Positions 1-11,400 of a stretch of DNA of 40,802 nt are shown here, one piece after another (positions within the stretch are counted from its first letter, which is position 1; the number at the start of each line of letters is the position of its first letter). The DNA is from Streptomyces huasconensis (GTDB lineage Bacteria > Actinomycetota > Actinomycetes > Streptomycetales > Streptomycetaceae). The stretch spans positions 1 through 40,802 of the forward strand of contig RBWT01000063.1 in NCBI GenBank assembly GCA_004010275.1. Reading direction: 5' to 3'. The position numbers and the translations under genes are program-made. The notes beneath the pieces are model-generated. The model ran no database searches, was not told where the DNA came from, and was given only the letters and a program-made list of their open reading frames with translations.

Positions 1-2404
1 GCCGGCGAGTCGGCGGCTCGCGGTCGGGGTCGGCGGGGTCGCAGGTGAAGGCGGTGGCGTAGACGGTGGCCTCGGTGGGCCCGTAGATGTTGCGCACCTG
101 GCTGTCGGCCACGGCCGCGCGGACCCGGCCGACGGTCCGGGCGGGCAGCCTCTCCCCCTCGAGGACGACGTGTCCGCGTGAGCCGGACGGCGTCCTCGGC
201 GAGCAGACCGGTCCAGCGCCGAGGGCACCGCGCTGAGCAGCCCGGCCCGCCAGGAGCCCGGGCGTTCGGCGAGGGCCAGCAGGTCGGCGACGATCTCCAC
301 GCAGCCACCGGACAGCAGCGGCGAGAAGATCTCGAACACCGACACGTCGAAGTTGAGCGAGGTGGACGCCACCACGTGCTCAAGGCCGTGCCCGGTGAAC
401 TCGGCCGCCGCCCAGTCGGTCAGGGCGCGCACCGACGCGTGGCTGACGACCACTCCCTTGGGGCGGCCGGTCGAACCGGAGGTGTGGATGACGTAGGCCG
501 GGTGGGCGGGCAGCAGGGTCACGTGGCGTTCGGTGTCGCCGACGGGGGTGTCCGGCAGGTCGGTGCCGGGTTCCTCATCCAGGAAGATCCGGGTGTACGT
601 GCCCTCGGGCAGCCGGCCGGCGGTCTCGGCGGCCGTGATCACGGCGTCCGGGCGTACGTCCTCGAAGAGGAACGCGACGCGCTCGGCGGGGTACTGCGGG
701 TCGACCGGCAGGTACCCGGCGCCGCTCTTCAGCACCGCGAGGAGCGCCACGACCAGGTCGGCGGTCCGGGGCAGGCAGAGGGCGACGAAGCGCTCGGGTC
801 CGGCGCCGGCGGCGATGAGCAACCGGGCCAGCCTGCTGGAGCGGACGGTCGAGTTCGCGGTAGCTGAGGCAGGTGTCGGCGTGGCGGACGGCCGGGGCGT
901 CGGGGGTGCGCTCGGCCTGCCGCCGGAACGCCTCGGGCAGGGTGTCGTACGGGGCCTCGGGCAGGGCGTCGTACGGGGCCTCAGACGGAGTCTCGCGCGG
1001 CGCTCGCGCAGGGCGTCGTGCGGCGCCTCGGCCACCCGTCCGCCGAGCCGGGCGACCAGCTCGCGTCCCTCGGCCGGGTCGAGCAGCGCCAGATCGGCCA
1101 GGCGGCGGTCCGGCGCGTCGGCCATACCGGTCAGCAGGGCGCGCAGGCTCTCGCCGAGCGCCTCCACCGTGCCGGTGTCGAAGGCGGCCGGGTCGTAGTC
1201 CAGGTTCACGGCCAGGGTGTCGCCGGGCTGCGACGACCACGCTGAGCGGGTAGTTCGTCGGTTCGAGGTCCCGTTCGGCCTCCATCGCCAGGCCGTGCCG
1301 GGCCATGGCTCCTTCGTCGAACGGGTAGTTCTCGAAGACCACGATGGAGTCGAACAAGCTGGTGCCGCCCGGCACATCGCTCCACGACTGCACCTGCGCC
1401 AGCGAGACGAAGTCGTGGCGCCTGGCCTCGGCCTGGGCGTCCTGCAGTGCGCGCAGCCAGTCGAGCAGGGCGCGCCGTCCGTCGACACGGGCCCGGGTGG
1501 GCAGGGTGTTGATGAACAGGCCGACCATCGAGGTGACGCCGGGCATGTCGGCGGGCCGGCCGGAGACGGTCGTGCCGAACACCACGTCGTCGCCGCCGCC
1601 GTAGCGGGACAGCAGCAGCGCCCACGCGCCCTGGACCACCGTGTTGAGGGTCAGTCCGGCTTGCTGGGCGGTCTCGCGGAGCCGTGCCGAGACGTCCGCG
1701 CCGAGGGCCATCCGTACGGTCCCGGAGGAGGAGGCGCGGTGGGCCTCGGCGGGCCGCCGGTCGCGGGCAGTTCGGTGGGCGCCTGGAAGCCCGCGAGGGT
1801 GGTGCGCCAGTACTGTTCGGCGCGGTCGGTGTCCTGCCCGGACAGCCAGCGCAGATAGTCGGCGAAGGGCCGCCGGTCCGGCAGTTGCGGGCGGTGTCCC
1901 GCGGTCAGGGCGGCGTACCGCTCGCACACCTCTTCGAAGACCTGGGCGGCGCTCCAGCCGTCGAGCAGGACGTGGTGGAAGGTCCACACCAGCCGGACCC
2001 GGTCCGCCGACAGCCGGATCAGGGTGAGCCGCATCAGGGGCGCGGTGCCCAGATCGATGCCCTGCTCGCGGTCCTCGGCGAGCAGGCGGTCCAGCTCGCG
2101 CGCCCCGCGCTCGGCGGACCAGCCGGTCCAGTCGTGGTGGGTGACGGGCACGGCGGCCCGGTGCCGTACGACCTGGAGGGGCTCCGCGGTCTCCTGCCAC
2201 ACCAGGTGGGTGCGCAGCACCGGGTTGGCGTCGGCGGTGTGCTGCCACGCCTCCCCGAGCGCCTGCGGATCGGTGACGCCGGACAGCACGAACTGCACCT
2301 GGTTGACGTACGTGCGGCTGTCGGCGTCGAGCAGGCTGTGGAAGAGCATCCCGGATTGCATCGGTGTCAGCGGATAGACGTCCGCGACGTCCCGGCCGTT
2401 CCCG
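1..2404 (-). other. NRPS module 4: C4-A4, truncated by window edge
   Basis: C4 (about 2390-1030) begins YPLTPMQSGMLFHS and has HHVLLDGWS near 1954-1985; it follows an E domain, so a DCL role is expected. The C-A linker contains a short in-frame tandem repeat (930-977). A4 begins near 930 and has TSGSTGRPKG, NFDVSVFEI, LLSAVPSAL, VVLEGERLP and IYGPTEATVYAT. Pocket residues are D235 V236 F239 S278 V299 E301 I322 V330 Y331, identical to A2 except Glu instead of Ala at 301. Frame changes lie near 1740, 1220, 1005, 845 and 195. Whether an E or thioesterase domain follows cannot be seen. Confidence 0.85.
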
Positions 2405-5400
2405 GCGATCCGGTCCACGGCGGCCTGGTCGAGGCGGGCCAGCGGGAAGTCCGAGGGGGTACGGCCGCCGGCGTCCGGCAGGGCGCAGTGCGCGACGATG
2501 TCGCCGAGCGCCCGCAGCATGCCTTCCGCCAGCGCGGTGACGGTCTCCTCGCGGTGCCGTCCGGCGCTGTAGTACCAGGTGATCTCCAGCCGGTCGTCCT
2601 CGACCCGGGCCACGACGTCCATCAGGTGCGGCCGTACAGTCTCCGGTGCCTCGGCTCCGCCCAGGCCGCCGGGCACCCCGGCGACCAGGGTGCCCGCGTC
2701 GGCGGACCAGTCGAAGCGGCCCAGGTAGTTGAAGCTGATACCGGGCTCGGGTGTGCCGGTGAGCCGTTCCTCGCGGGCGAGGTGGCGCAGCACGCCGTAG
2801 CCGAGTCCGCGGTCGGGCACGGCCCGCAGCTGCTCCTTCACGGACTTCAGCGCGGCGCCCCAGGAGCCCGAGGGGGCGGACAGCGCGAGGGGGTAGAGGG
2901 AGGTGAACCAGCCGACCGTGCGGGACAGGTCGACGTCCTCGAACAGCTGGTCCTCGCGGCCGTGTCCCTCCAGGCCGACGGCGACGGTGTCGCGGCCGGT
3001 CCAGTCGCCGAGGACCCGGCCCAGCGCGGTGAGCAGCACGTCGTCGACACGGGTGCGGTAGACACCGGGGACGCGGCGCAACAGGCCATCGGTCTGTTCG
3101 GGGTCGAGGCGGAGGGTGACCTCGCGGACGTCGGCGGTGGTGTTGCCGCCGTCGAGGTCCACGGGCAGCGGGTCGGCGCAGGCCCGGGCGGTGCGCTCCC
3201 AGTGGCCGAGCTGCGCGGCGAAGCTGGTCGTCTTGGCGCAGCCGGTCGGCCCACTCCCGTACGGAGGTGGTGCGGCCGGGCAGCTGTACGGGTGCGCCGG
3301 ACGCGGCCTGCCGGTAGGCGGTCTCCAGGTCCTCCAGCAGGATGCGCCAGGAGACGCCGTCGACCACCAGGTGGTGGGCGACCAGGAGCAGCCGGGCGCT
3401 GTCGGCGGCGAACAGCCGGGCGGTGAACAACGGGCCGGTGTCGAGGCTGAGTCCGCTGTGCGCTTCCGCGGTGACGCGTTCCTCGTCCGCCGGGTCGTGC
3501 ACGTGGAGCAGCTCGGGTATCGGTCCGTCGGCGGCGGCGATGTCCTGCTGCCAGGCGCCCGCGCCGTCGAGGTGGAACCGGGCGCGCAGGGCGTCGTGGT
3601 GTGTCCACAGGGCGGTGAGGGCGGCACGCAGGGCGTCCTGGTCGACGGCGCCTGCCGTCTCGATGACGACGGACTGGTTGAAGAAGTCGGGGCGCGCGGG
3701 CCGCGGGTCGAGGAACCAGTGCTGGATCGGAAGGAGGTCCACCGCTCCGGTGACGGGCCCGGTGCCCGCGACGGCGGGCGCGACGCCCTCGGTGGCGGCG
3801 GCCAGTTCGGCCACGGTGGGATGCCGGAAGAGGTCGCGGGGGCTGAGGGCGAGTCCCGCGGCGCGGGCCCGGGAGACCACCTGGATGCTGAGGATGGAGT
3901 CGCCGCCCAGCATGAAGAAGTTGTCGTCCACGCCGACCCGTGCCACGCCGAGCAGCTCGTCCAGCTCCCGGTGAGGACGCGCTCCGCCTCGGTGCGCGGG
4001 GCGCGGTGCGTCTGTTCGCCGCCCGCCGCCCAGTCGGGTGCGGGCAGCCGCCGCCGGTCGACCTTTCCATTGGCCGTCAGGGGCAGTTCGGGCACGGTGA
4101 CGAACGCGGCGGGCACCATGTACCGGGCAGCCCGGCCGCCAGGTGGGCGCGCAACGCGGTGGCGGCGGGCACCTCGGCGGCACCGGCCGGCACGAGGTGG
4201 GCGGCGAGCCGCTTGCGCCCGCCGTCCTCGTACAGGGATAGCGAGGCGTCGGCGACGGCCGGGTGCGCGGTGAGCCGCGCCTCGATCTCGGCGGGTTCGA
4301 CGCGGAAGCCGCGGATCTTGATCTGGTCGTCCGCGCGGCCGACGAAGTGCAGCTCGGCCGTCTCGCTCCAGCGCACGATTCGCCGGTGCGGTACATGCGG
4401 GTGCCGGGCGGCCCGTAGGGGTCGGCGAGGTAGCGGGCGGCGGTCGCGCCGGGCCGGCCCGCGTAGCCCCGGGCCAGTCCGGTGCCGGCGATGTACAGCT
4501 CGCCGGGGCGCCCGGCGGCTGCGGTTCAAGGGCGCCGTCCAGGACGTACACGCGGGTGTTGTCGAGCGGGCGTCCGATGGGCAGTACCGCGGGCAGCGGG
4601 TCGCCGGAGCGGAAGACGCGGCGGGTGGCGAAGGTGGTGGTCTCGGTGGGGCCGTAGCCGTCGACGACGGTCAGGCCGGGGCAGGCGTCGAGCACGCGGC
4701 GCACCACCGCGCCGGGCACGGCCTCGCCGCCCGTCCACACCTCGCGGGCACCGCGCAGGCAGCCGGGGTCCTCCTGGGCGAGCAGGCGGAACAGGCCCGC
4801 GGTCAGCCACAGGCAGCTCACCCGCTGTTCGGTGACGGCGTACCGGACCTGGGCGGCGTCCAGGTCGGCGGGCGGGGCGAGGACGGCCGTACCGCCGCGC
4901 AGCAGCGGCGCCCACACCTCGTACGTAGAGGCGTCGAAGGCGTGCGGCGAGTGCACGAGGACGCGGTCGTGCCCGGCGAAGGCCCGGTCGAGGGCGAGCG
5001 CGGCGACGTCCCGCTGGCGCACGGCGACACCCCCTTGGGCAGGCCGGTGGAGCCCGAGGTGAACAGCAGGTACTGGATGTTGTCGGGGTGTACGGCATGG
5101 TGGGGCAACGGCCCGGTGGGCGGCTCGAAGGCGCCGTCGGCGCGCAGGACGCCGTCGCCCGGCAGCACCTCGCAAGCCGTCGTCTCCCACGCGGCGTCGG
5201 TGAGCAGCAGGTCGGCCCCGGCCTCGGCCAGGGTCCGGCGCAGCCGCTCGGCCGGTGCCCTGCCGTCCAACGGCACGAACACGCCACCGGTCCGCACGAG
5301 CGCCAGCTGGGTGACGATGAGGCCGACGGAGCGGTCCATGAGAACGCCGACCGGGAGTTCCGGGCCTACCCCGGCCCCCGCCAGGCGTGCCGCCAACACG

Positions 5401-8400
5401 GCGGCGCCGGCGTCGAGTTCACGGTAGGTGAGGCACTCCTCCCCCGCTTCCAGGGCCACGGCGTCCGGCGTACGGCGCACCTGGGCGGCGAAGAGGTCGG
5501 CGACCGTGCTGTCGGGCAGGTCGGTGGCCGTGTCGTTCCAGGTCTCCAGGACCTGCTGACGGCGGTCCGGGCCGAGCAGCGGCAGCCGGGCGGGCGGGCG
5601 CGGTGAGCCGGCGGGCATGCCGGTGAGCAGGACGGTGAGGTACTCGGCCATGCGCCCGGCGGTGTCGGCGTCGAACAGCTCGGGGTCGTAGCCGAGGCGC
5701 AGGCCCAGTTCGGTGCCCGGGTAAGCGGTCAGGCTCAGCGGGTAGTTGGTGGTCTCGACGCCTTCCAGGCCGCTCAGGCGCAGACCGTGGGCGGCGGCGA
5801 GGTCGTCGTCCACCGGGTAGTTCTCGAAGACGACGATGCTGTCGAAGAGACCGACGCGCTCGGGGAGTTCGGTGAACGTCTTCAGCCGGGTGAGCGGCAG
5901 GTGGTCGAAGCGCCGGTCCTCGCTCTGGTCGTGCTGGAGCGCGCGCAGCCAGTCGAGCAGGGTGCCGTGGCCGGGGACGGTGACCCGGGTGGGCAGGGTG
6001 GTGATGAACAGGCCGGTCATGGCCTCGGCGCCGGGCAGCTCGGCCGGGCGGCCGGAGACGGTGGTGCCGAACACCACCTCGTCGCGGCCCGCCTGCCGGG
6101 CGAGCAGCAGCGCCCAGGCGGCCTGGACCAGGGTGTTCAGGGTGAGGCCCGAGGTGCGGGCCAGTTCCTCCAGCTCCCGGGTGACGGCCGCGGGCACGGT
6201 GCTGTGGACGGCGTGCGTGGACTCGGCACGGTGGGCCTCGCGCGGCTCTGCGGTCGTACGGCAGCGGCGAGGTCTCGGGCCAGGCCGGACAGCCGGCGCC
6301 GCCAGTGCCGTTCGGCCGCGTCCTGGTCGCGCCCCCGCAGCCAGGACACGTACTCCCGGTAGGACGGGCGGTGCGGGAGGGCGGCGGCGTCGGGTCCGGC
6401 ATGGTGGGCGAAGACGTCCGAGAGGACCTGGAACATGCTCCAGCCGTCGAGGAGCAGGTGGTGGAAGGACCACACCACGCGTACGGCGGTGTCGGAGACG
6501 CGGGCGAGCAGGAGGCGCTGGAGCGGGGCCCGCCCGAGGTCGATGCCGTCGGCGCGGTCCCGGACCAGCAGGTCGTCGAGGCGGACGCGGCGCTCGTCCT
6601 CCGTCAGGTCGCGCCAGTCGAGGCGGGTGACGGGCACGGCCGCGTGGCGCTCCACCACAAGGAGCGGTTCGGGGACGTCCTGCCAGAGGACCCGGCCGCG
6701 CAGCACCTCGGTGCGGTCGGTGACGTGCTGCCAGGCCGCGGCGAGGGCCGCCGGGTCGGGCACGCCGTCCAGGACGAACGTCAGCTGCTGGACGTAGACG
6801 CCGCTGTCGTCCTGGGACAGGCCGTGGAAGAGCATGCCCGCCTGGGTGGGCGTGAGCGGCAGGACGTCGGCAACCGCGGCCGGGTCGGTGCCGGTGATCC
6901 GGTCCACGGCGGCCTGGTCGAGCCGGGCCAGCGGGAAGTCGGACGGGGTGCGGCCCGCGGCACCGGGCCGGGCGGCGTGCCGGGCCAGGTCGGCGAGCGC
7001 CTCGCTGTAGCGCCCGGCGAGATCCGCGACCGCGTCCTCGCGGCCGCCGCAGATCGGCGTAGAACCAGGTGAACTCCAACTCGTCGCCCACAAGTTGGCC
7101 GACGACCTCCAGGGCGTGCGGGCGCTCGGCCGCCGGGTCGGCGTCCAGTTCCAGCGGGCGTACGGTGCCCCGGTAGAGGCCGTCGGAGTGCTCCGCGGTG
7201 TCCATGCGGCCCAGGTAGTTGAAGCTGATCTGCGCGGCCGCTCGGGGGGCCGCCCCGGGACCGGCCAGCCGGAGCAGCGCGTCATGGCCGAGGCCGTTGC
7301 GGGGTACGGCGCGCAAACGCTCCTTGACCTGCTTCAGCACGGTGTCCCAGTCGGCGTCCGGCGGGACGGCGAGCGCCACGGGGTACCGGGTCGTGAACCA
7401 GCCGAACGTACGGCTGATGTCCAGCTCGCCGAAGAGTTCCTCGCGGCCGTGTCCCTCGACGTCGACCACCACCCGCTCCCGGCCGCTCCAGCCGCACAGG
7501 GCCCGGCCGAGCGCGCCGAGCAGGACGTCGTTGGCCTGGGTGCGGTAGGTGTCGGGCAGGGTGCGCAGCAGGGCGGCGGTCGCGTCGGCGCCGAGGCGTA
7601 CGGTGAGCGACCTCTGCTCGGCGTAGGTGCCGGGGCCGCCGCCCGTCAGTTCGGCGGGCAGGGCGGGCGCGTCGGCGGGGACCGCCTCGGCCCAGTACGC
7701 GCGCTCGTCGTCGAAGCCGCCGTCCGCCGCGTGGGCGCTCAGCCTGCGGGCCCACTGCCGTAGCGGCGAGGACTTGGCGGGCAGTGCGGCCGCGCCGTCC
7801 TCGCCCGCGTGCCGGGCCCGGTAGGCGCGGTCCAGGTCTTCGAGGAGCAGCCGCCAGGAGACTCCGTCGACCACCAGGTGGTGCACAGCAAGGTGCAGGA
7901 CGGCAGGCGCCTCGGTACCGGTGTCGTGCAGCACGGCCCGCAGCAGCGGTCCCCCGGCGAGGTCGAACGGTCCGAAGTGCGGGGTGTCCGTCTCCGGGCC
8001 GGTATGGCGGGCCAGTCGGAGACGGGGTGCCCGCTCGTCGATGTGCCAGCCCCCCGACTCGCCTCCTGTGAAGCGGGAGCGCAGGGCGTCGTGGTGAGCG
8101 ACGAGGTCGTTCAGCGCGTCCTCCAGCGCCGCCGGGTCCAGGTCGGCGGGCATGCGCAGGGACAACGCCTGGGAGAAGTGGCCGGCGCGTGCGCCGACGG
8201 CGGCGAACAGCCAGTGCTGGATGGGGGTCAGGGGGGCCGTGCCGGTGGGCGCCTCCGGTGCCGGCGCGGCTTCGCGCGGCCCGGCCGCCGCGTCCACGCA
8301 GTGCGCGAGGGCGGCGACGGTCTGGTGCTGGTAGAGGTCCCGTGAGGTGAGCGGCAGGCCCTCCTGCCGGGCGCGGGCCACCACCTGGATGCTGAGGATC

Positions 8401-11400
8401 GAGTCGCCGCCGAGTCGAAGAAGTTGTCGTCGACGCCGACGCGCTGCTCGCCAGCACCTCCGCCCAGATCCGGGCGAGGGCGCGCTCGGTGGGTGTGCGG
8501 GGCGCGACGTGGCGTACCGCGCGCACGGCGGGACCCGGGTCGGGGAGCCCGGCCCGGTCGAGCTTGCCGTTGGGGTTGAGCGGCAGGGCGTCCAGGACGA
8601 CGACGGTCGACGGGACCATGTAGTCCGGCAGCGTACGGCCGAGGTCCCGGCGCACCGCCTCGGCTTCGGTGTGCTGACCGGCGGCCGGGACGACGTAGCC
8701 GACCAGGCGCCGGTTGCCGTCGCCGTCGGTGGCGGCGACGGCCGCCGCCTCGGCCACGCCCGCGCAGCCGCGCAAACCGCCTCCACCTCGCCGAGTTCGA
8801 TGCGGAAGCCGCGCACCTTGACCTGCTGGTCCGTGCGGCCCACGTATTCGAGTCCGCCGTCGGGCCGTCGGCGCACCAGGTCGCCGGTGCGGTACATGCG
8901 CTCGCCCGGCGCGCCGAACGGGTCGGCGAGGAACCGGGCGGCGGTCAGTCCGGGCCGGTTCAGGTAGCCGCGGGCCAGGCCGCCGCCCCCGAGGTACAGC
9001 TCACCGGGGACGCCGACGGGCTGCGGCCGCAGGGAGGTGTCCAGTACGTAGGTCCGGGTGAGCGCCACCGGGTCGCCGATGGGCGGGGCCTGATCCGGCA
9101 GGCGGTCGCCGGCGAACCAGGCGGTGGCGTACACCGTGGCCTCGGTGGGGCCGTAGATGTTGGCGATCCGGCAGCCGGGCATGGCGGCCCGCAGGTCGTG
9201 CGCGGTCTGCGCGGGCAGGGCCTCGCCGGCCAGGACGACGGTGTCGGCGGTCAGGGGTGCCGTGCCGCCCGCGACGAGCCGGGAGACGACGGACGGCACG
9301 CCGCTGAGCAGGGTGGCGCGCCGGGGCCCGGAGCCGTCGGCGAGGGCCGGCAGGTCGGTGACCACCTCGACGGTGCCGCCTGCCACCAGCGGGCAGATCA
9401 GTTCGAACACCGAGACGTCGAAGTTGAGGGAGGAGGTGGAGGCGATCACATGCGCGAGCCCCGCCGGCCCGAACCGCTCCCCCGCCCACGCGGCGAGCGC
9501 GGCGGCACTGCGGTGGCTGACCACCACGCCCTTGGGACGGCCCGTGGAACCCGAGGTGTAGATGACGTACGCGGGATGGTCCGGCAGCAGCGGCCGGAGC
9601 CGGTCGGCGTCGGTCAGCGCGGAGTCGCCCAACCCTGCGTCCGGCGCCGTGCACTCCTCCAGGAGCAGCGGTACGCACTCCGGGGGCAGCGCGGCGGCGG
9701 TCTCCCGGGTGGCGAGGACGAGGGCGGGCCGGGCGTCGTCGAGCATGAAGCGGACGCGCTCGGCGGGATAGGCCGGGTCGACCGGGAGGTAGCCCGCCCC
9801 CGAGGCGAGCACCGCCCACAGCACGGGCACCAGGCCGGCGGTGCGCGGCAGGCAGAGCGCGACCAGCGTCTCGGGTCCGGCGCCGCGCGCGACGAGCAGC
9901 CGGGCCAGCCGGGACGCGCGCCGGGCGACTTCGGCGTAGTCCAGCCGGTCCGGGCCGCAGACGACGGCGGTACGGTCCGGGGTCCTGGCCGCCTGGGCGT
10001 GGAGCAGCGCGGGCAGCGTGCCGTACGCGTTCTCCCGTGTCGCGCGGGCGGGCGGGTTCCAGCGGTCCACCAGCGTGCGCTGCTCCTCGGCCGCGAGCAT
10101 GGGCAGTTCGGCCAGCCTGCGGCCGGGGCCGTCCGCCATGCCCTCCAGGAGCCGGTGCAGGTGCGCGGTCATCCGGGCGACGGTCGCCGCGTCGAACAGG
10201 TCTTTGTTGAACTCCGCGGTCAGCACGCAGCCGCCGTCCGCGTCCGGCGTGAACTCCAGGACCAGGTCGAAGCGGGCGGCGGGGCGGGGCAGCGGATGGT
10301 CGGTGACGCGCAGCCCACCGGCGAGCGGTGGGGCGTCGGGGGCGCTCTGCTGGACGACGAGCACCTGCGCGAGCGGGGCGCGGCTCGGGTCGCGGGGCGG
10401 GGCCAGCTCCTCCACCACCCGGTCGAACGGGACCCCGTCGTGGGCGAAGGCGTCCAGCACCGTCGTCCGCATCGTCTCCACGAACCGGTCCACGGTCGCC
10501 CGTTCGTCCACTTCGCCGCGGAGCACCACGGTGTTGGCGAAGAACCCCGGCACGTCCTCCAGGTCCCGGCGCCCGCGCCCGTTGGTGACGGTGCCGAACA
10601 CGACGTCGCGCTGGCCCGAGTAGCGGGAGAACAGCAGCGCGGCGGCGCCCGCGAACAGGGTGAAGACCGTGGTGCCGCGCCCTGCGGCCAGTTGCCGCAG
10701 CCGGGACGTCAACTCCGCAGGCAGTACGTGCCGGTGGGCGGCGCCGCCGGTGGTGCGGACGGCGGGACGCGGCCGGTCCGTGGGCAGCTCCAGGTGCGGC
10801 AGGTCCGCCAAGTGCCGTATCCAGTAGGCCAGATCGGCGGCGTCCGCGTCACCGGCCCGCTGCCTGCGCTCCCAGACCGCGAAGTCCGGGTACTGCACGG
10901 CGGGTTCGTTCAGTCCGTCCGGCTCGCCGGTGGTCTCCGCGTGGTAGAGGGCGGCGAGTTCACGGGTGAGGATGCCGACCGACCAGCCGTCGGTGACGAT
11001 GTGGTGCAGGGCCAGGAGCAGCAGGTGGTCCTCGGCGGCGAGCCGGACGAGCAGTGCCCGGGTGAGCGGTCCGGCCGCCAGGTCGAAGGGCCGCCCCAGC
11101 TCCTCGGCGAGCAGCTCCTCGGCGGCCTCGGCGCGGCGCGGTTCGGGTACGCCGGTGAGATCGGCCGCCCGCAGCGGTACGTCCGGCTCCGCCGCGACCC
11201 GCTGGACGCCCTGCCCGTCGACCGTGGGGAACGTGGTCCGCAGGGAGTCGTGCCGGGCCGCGAGACGCAGCAGGGAGCGGTGCAGCGCGTCCGCGTCCAG
11301 GGCGCCGCGCAGCCTGAGGGAGACACCGGTGTTGTACTCGGTGCCGCCTTCGGTGAGGTCGTCCAGGTACCACAGGCGCCGCTGCGCGCTGGAGGAGCGG

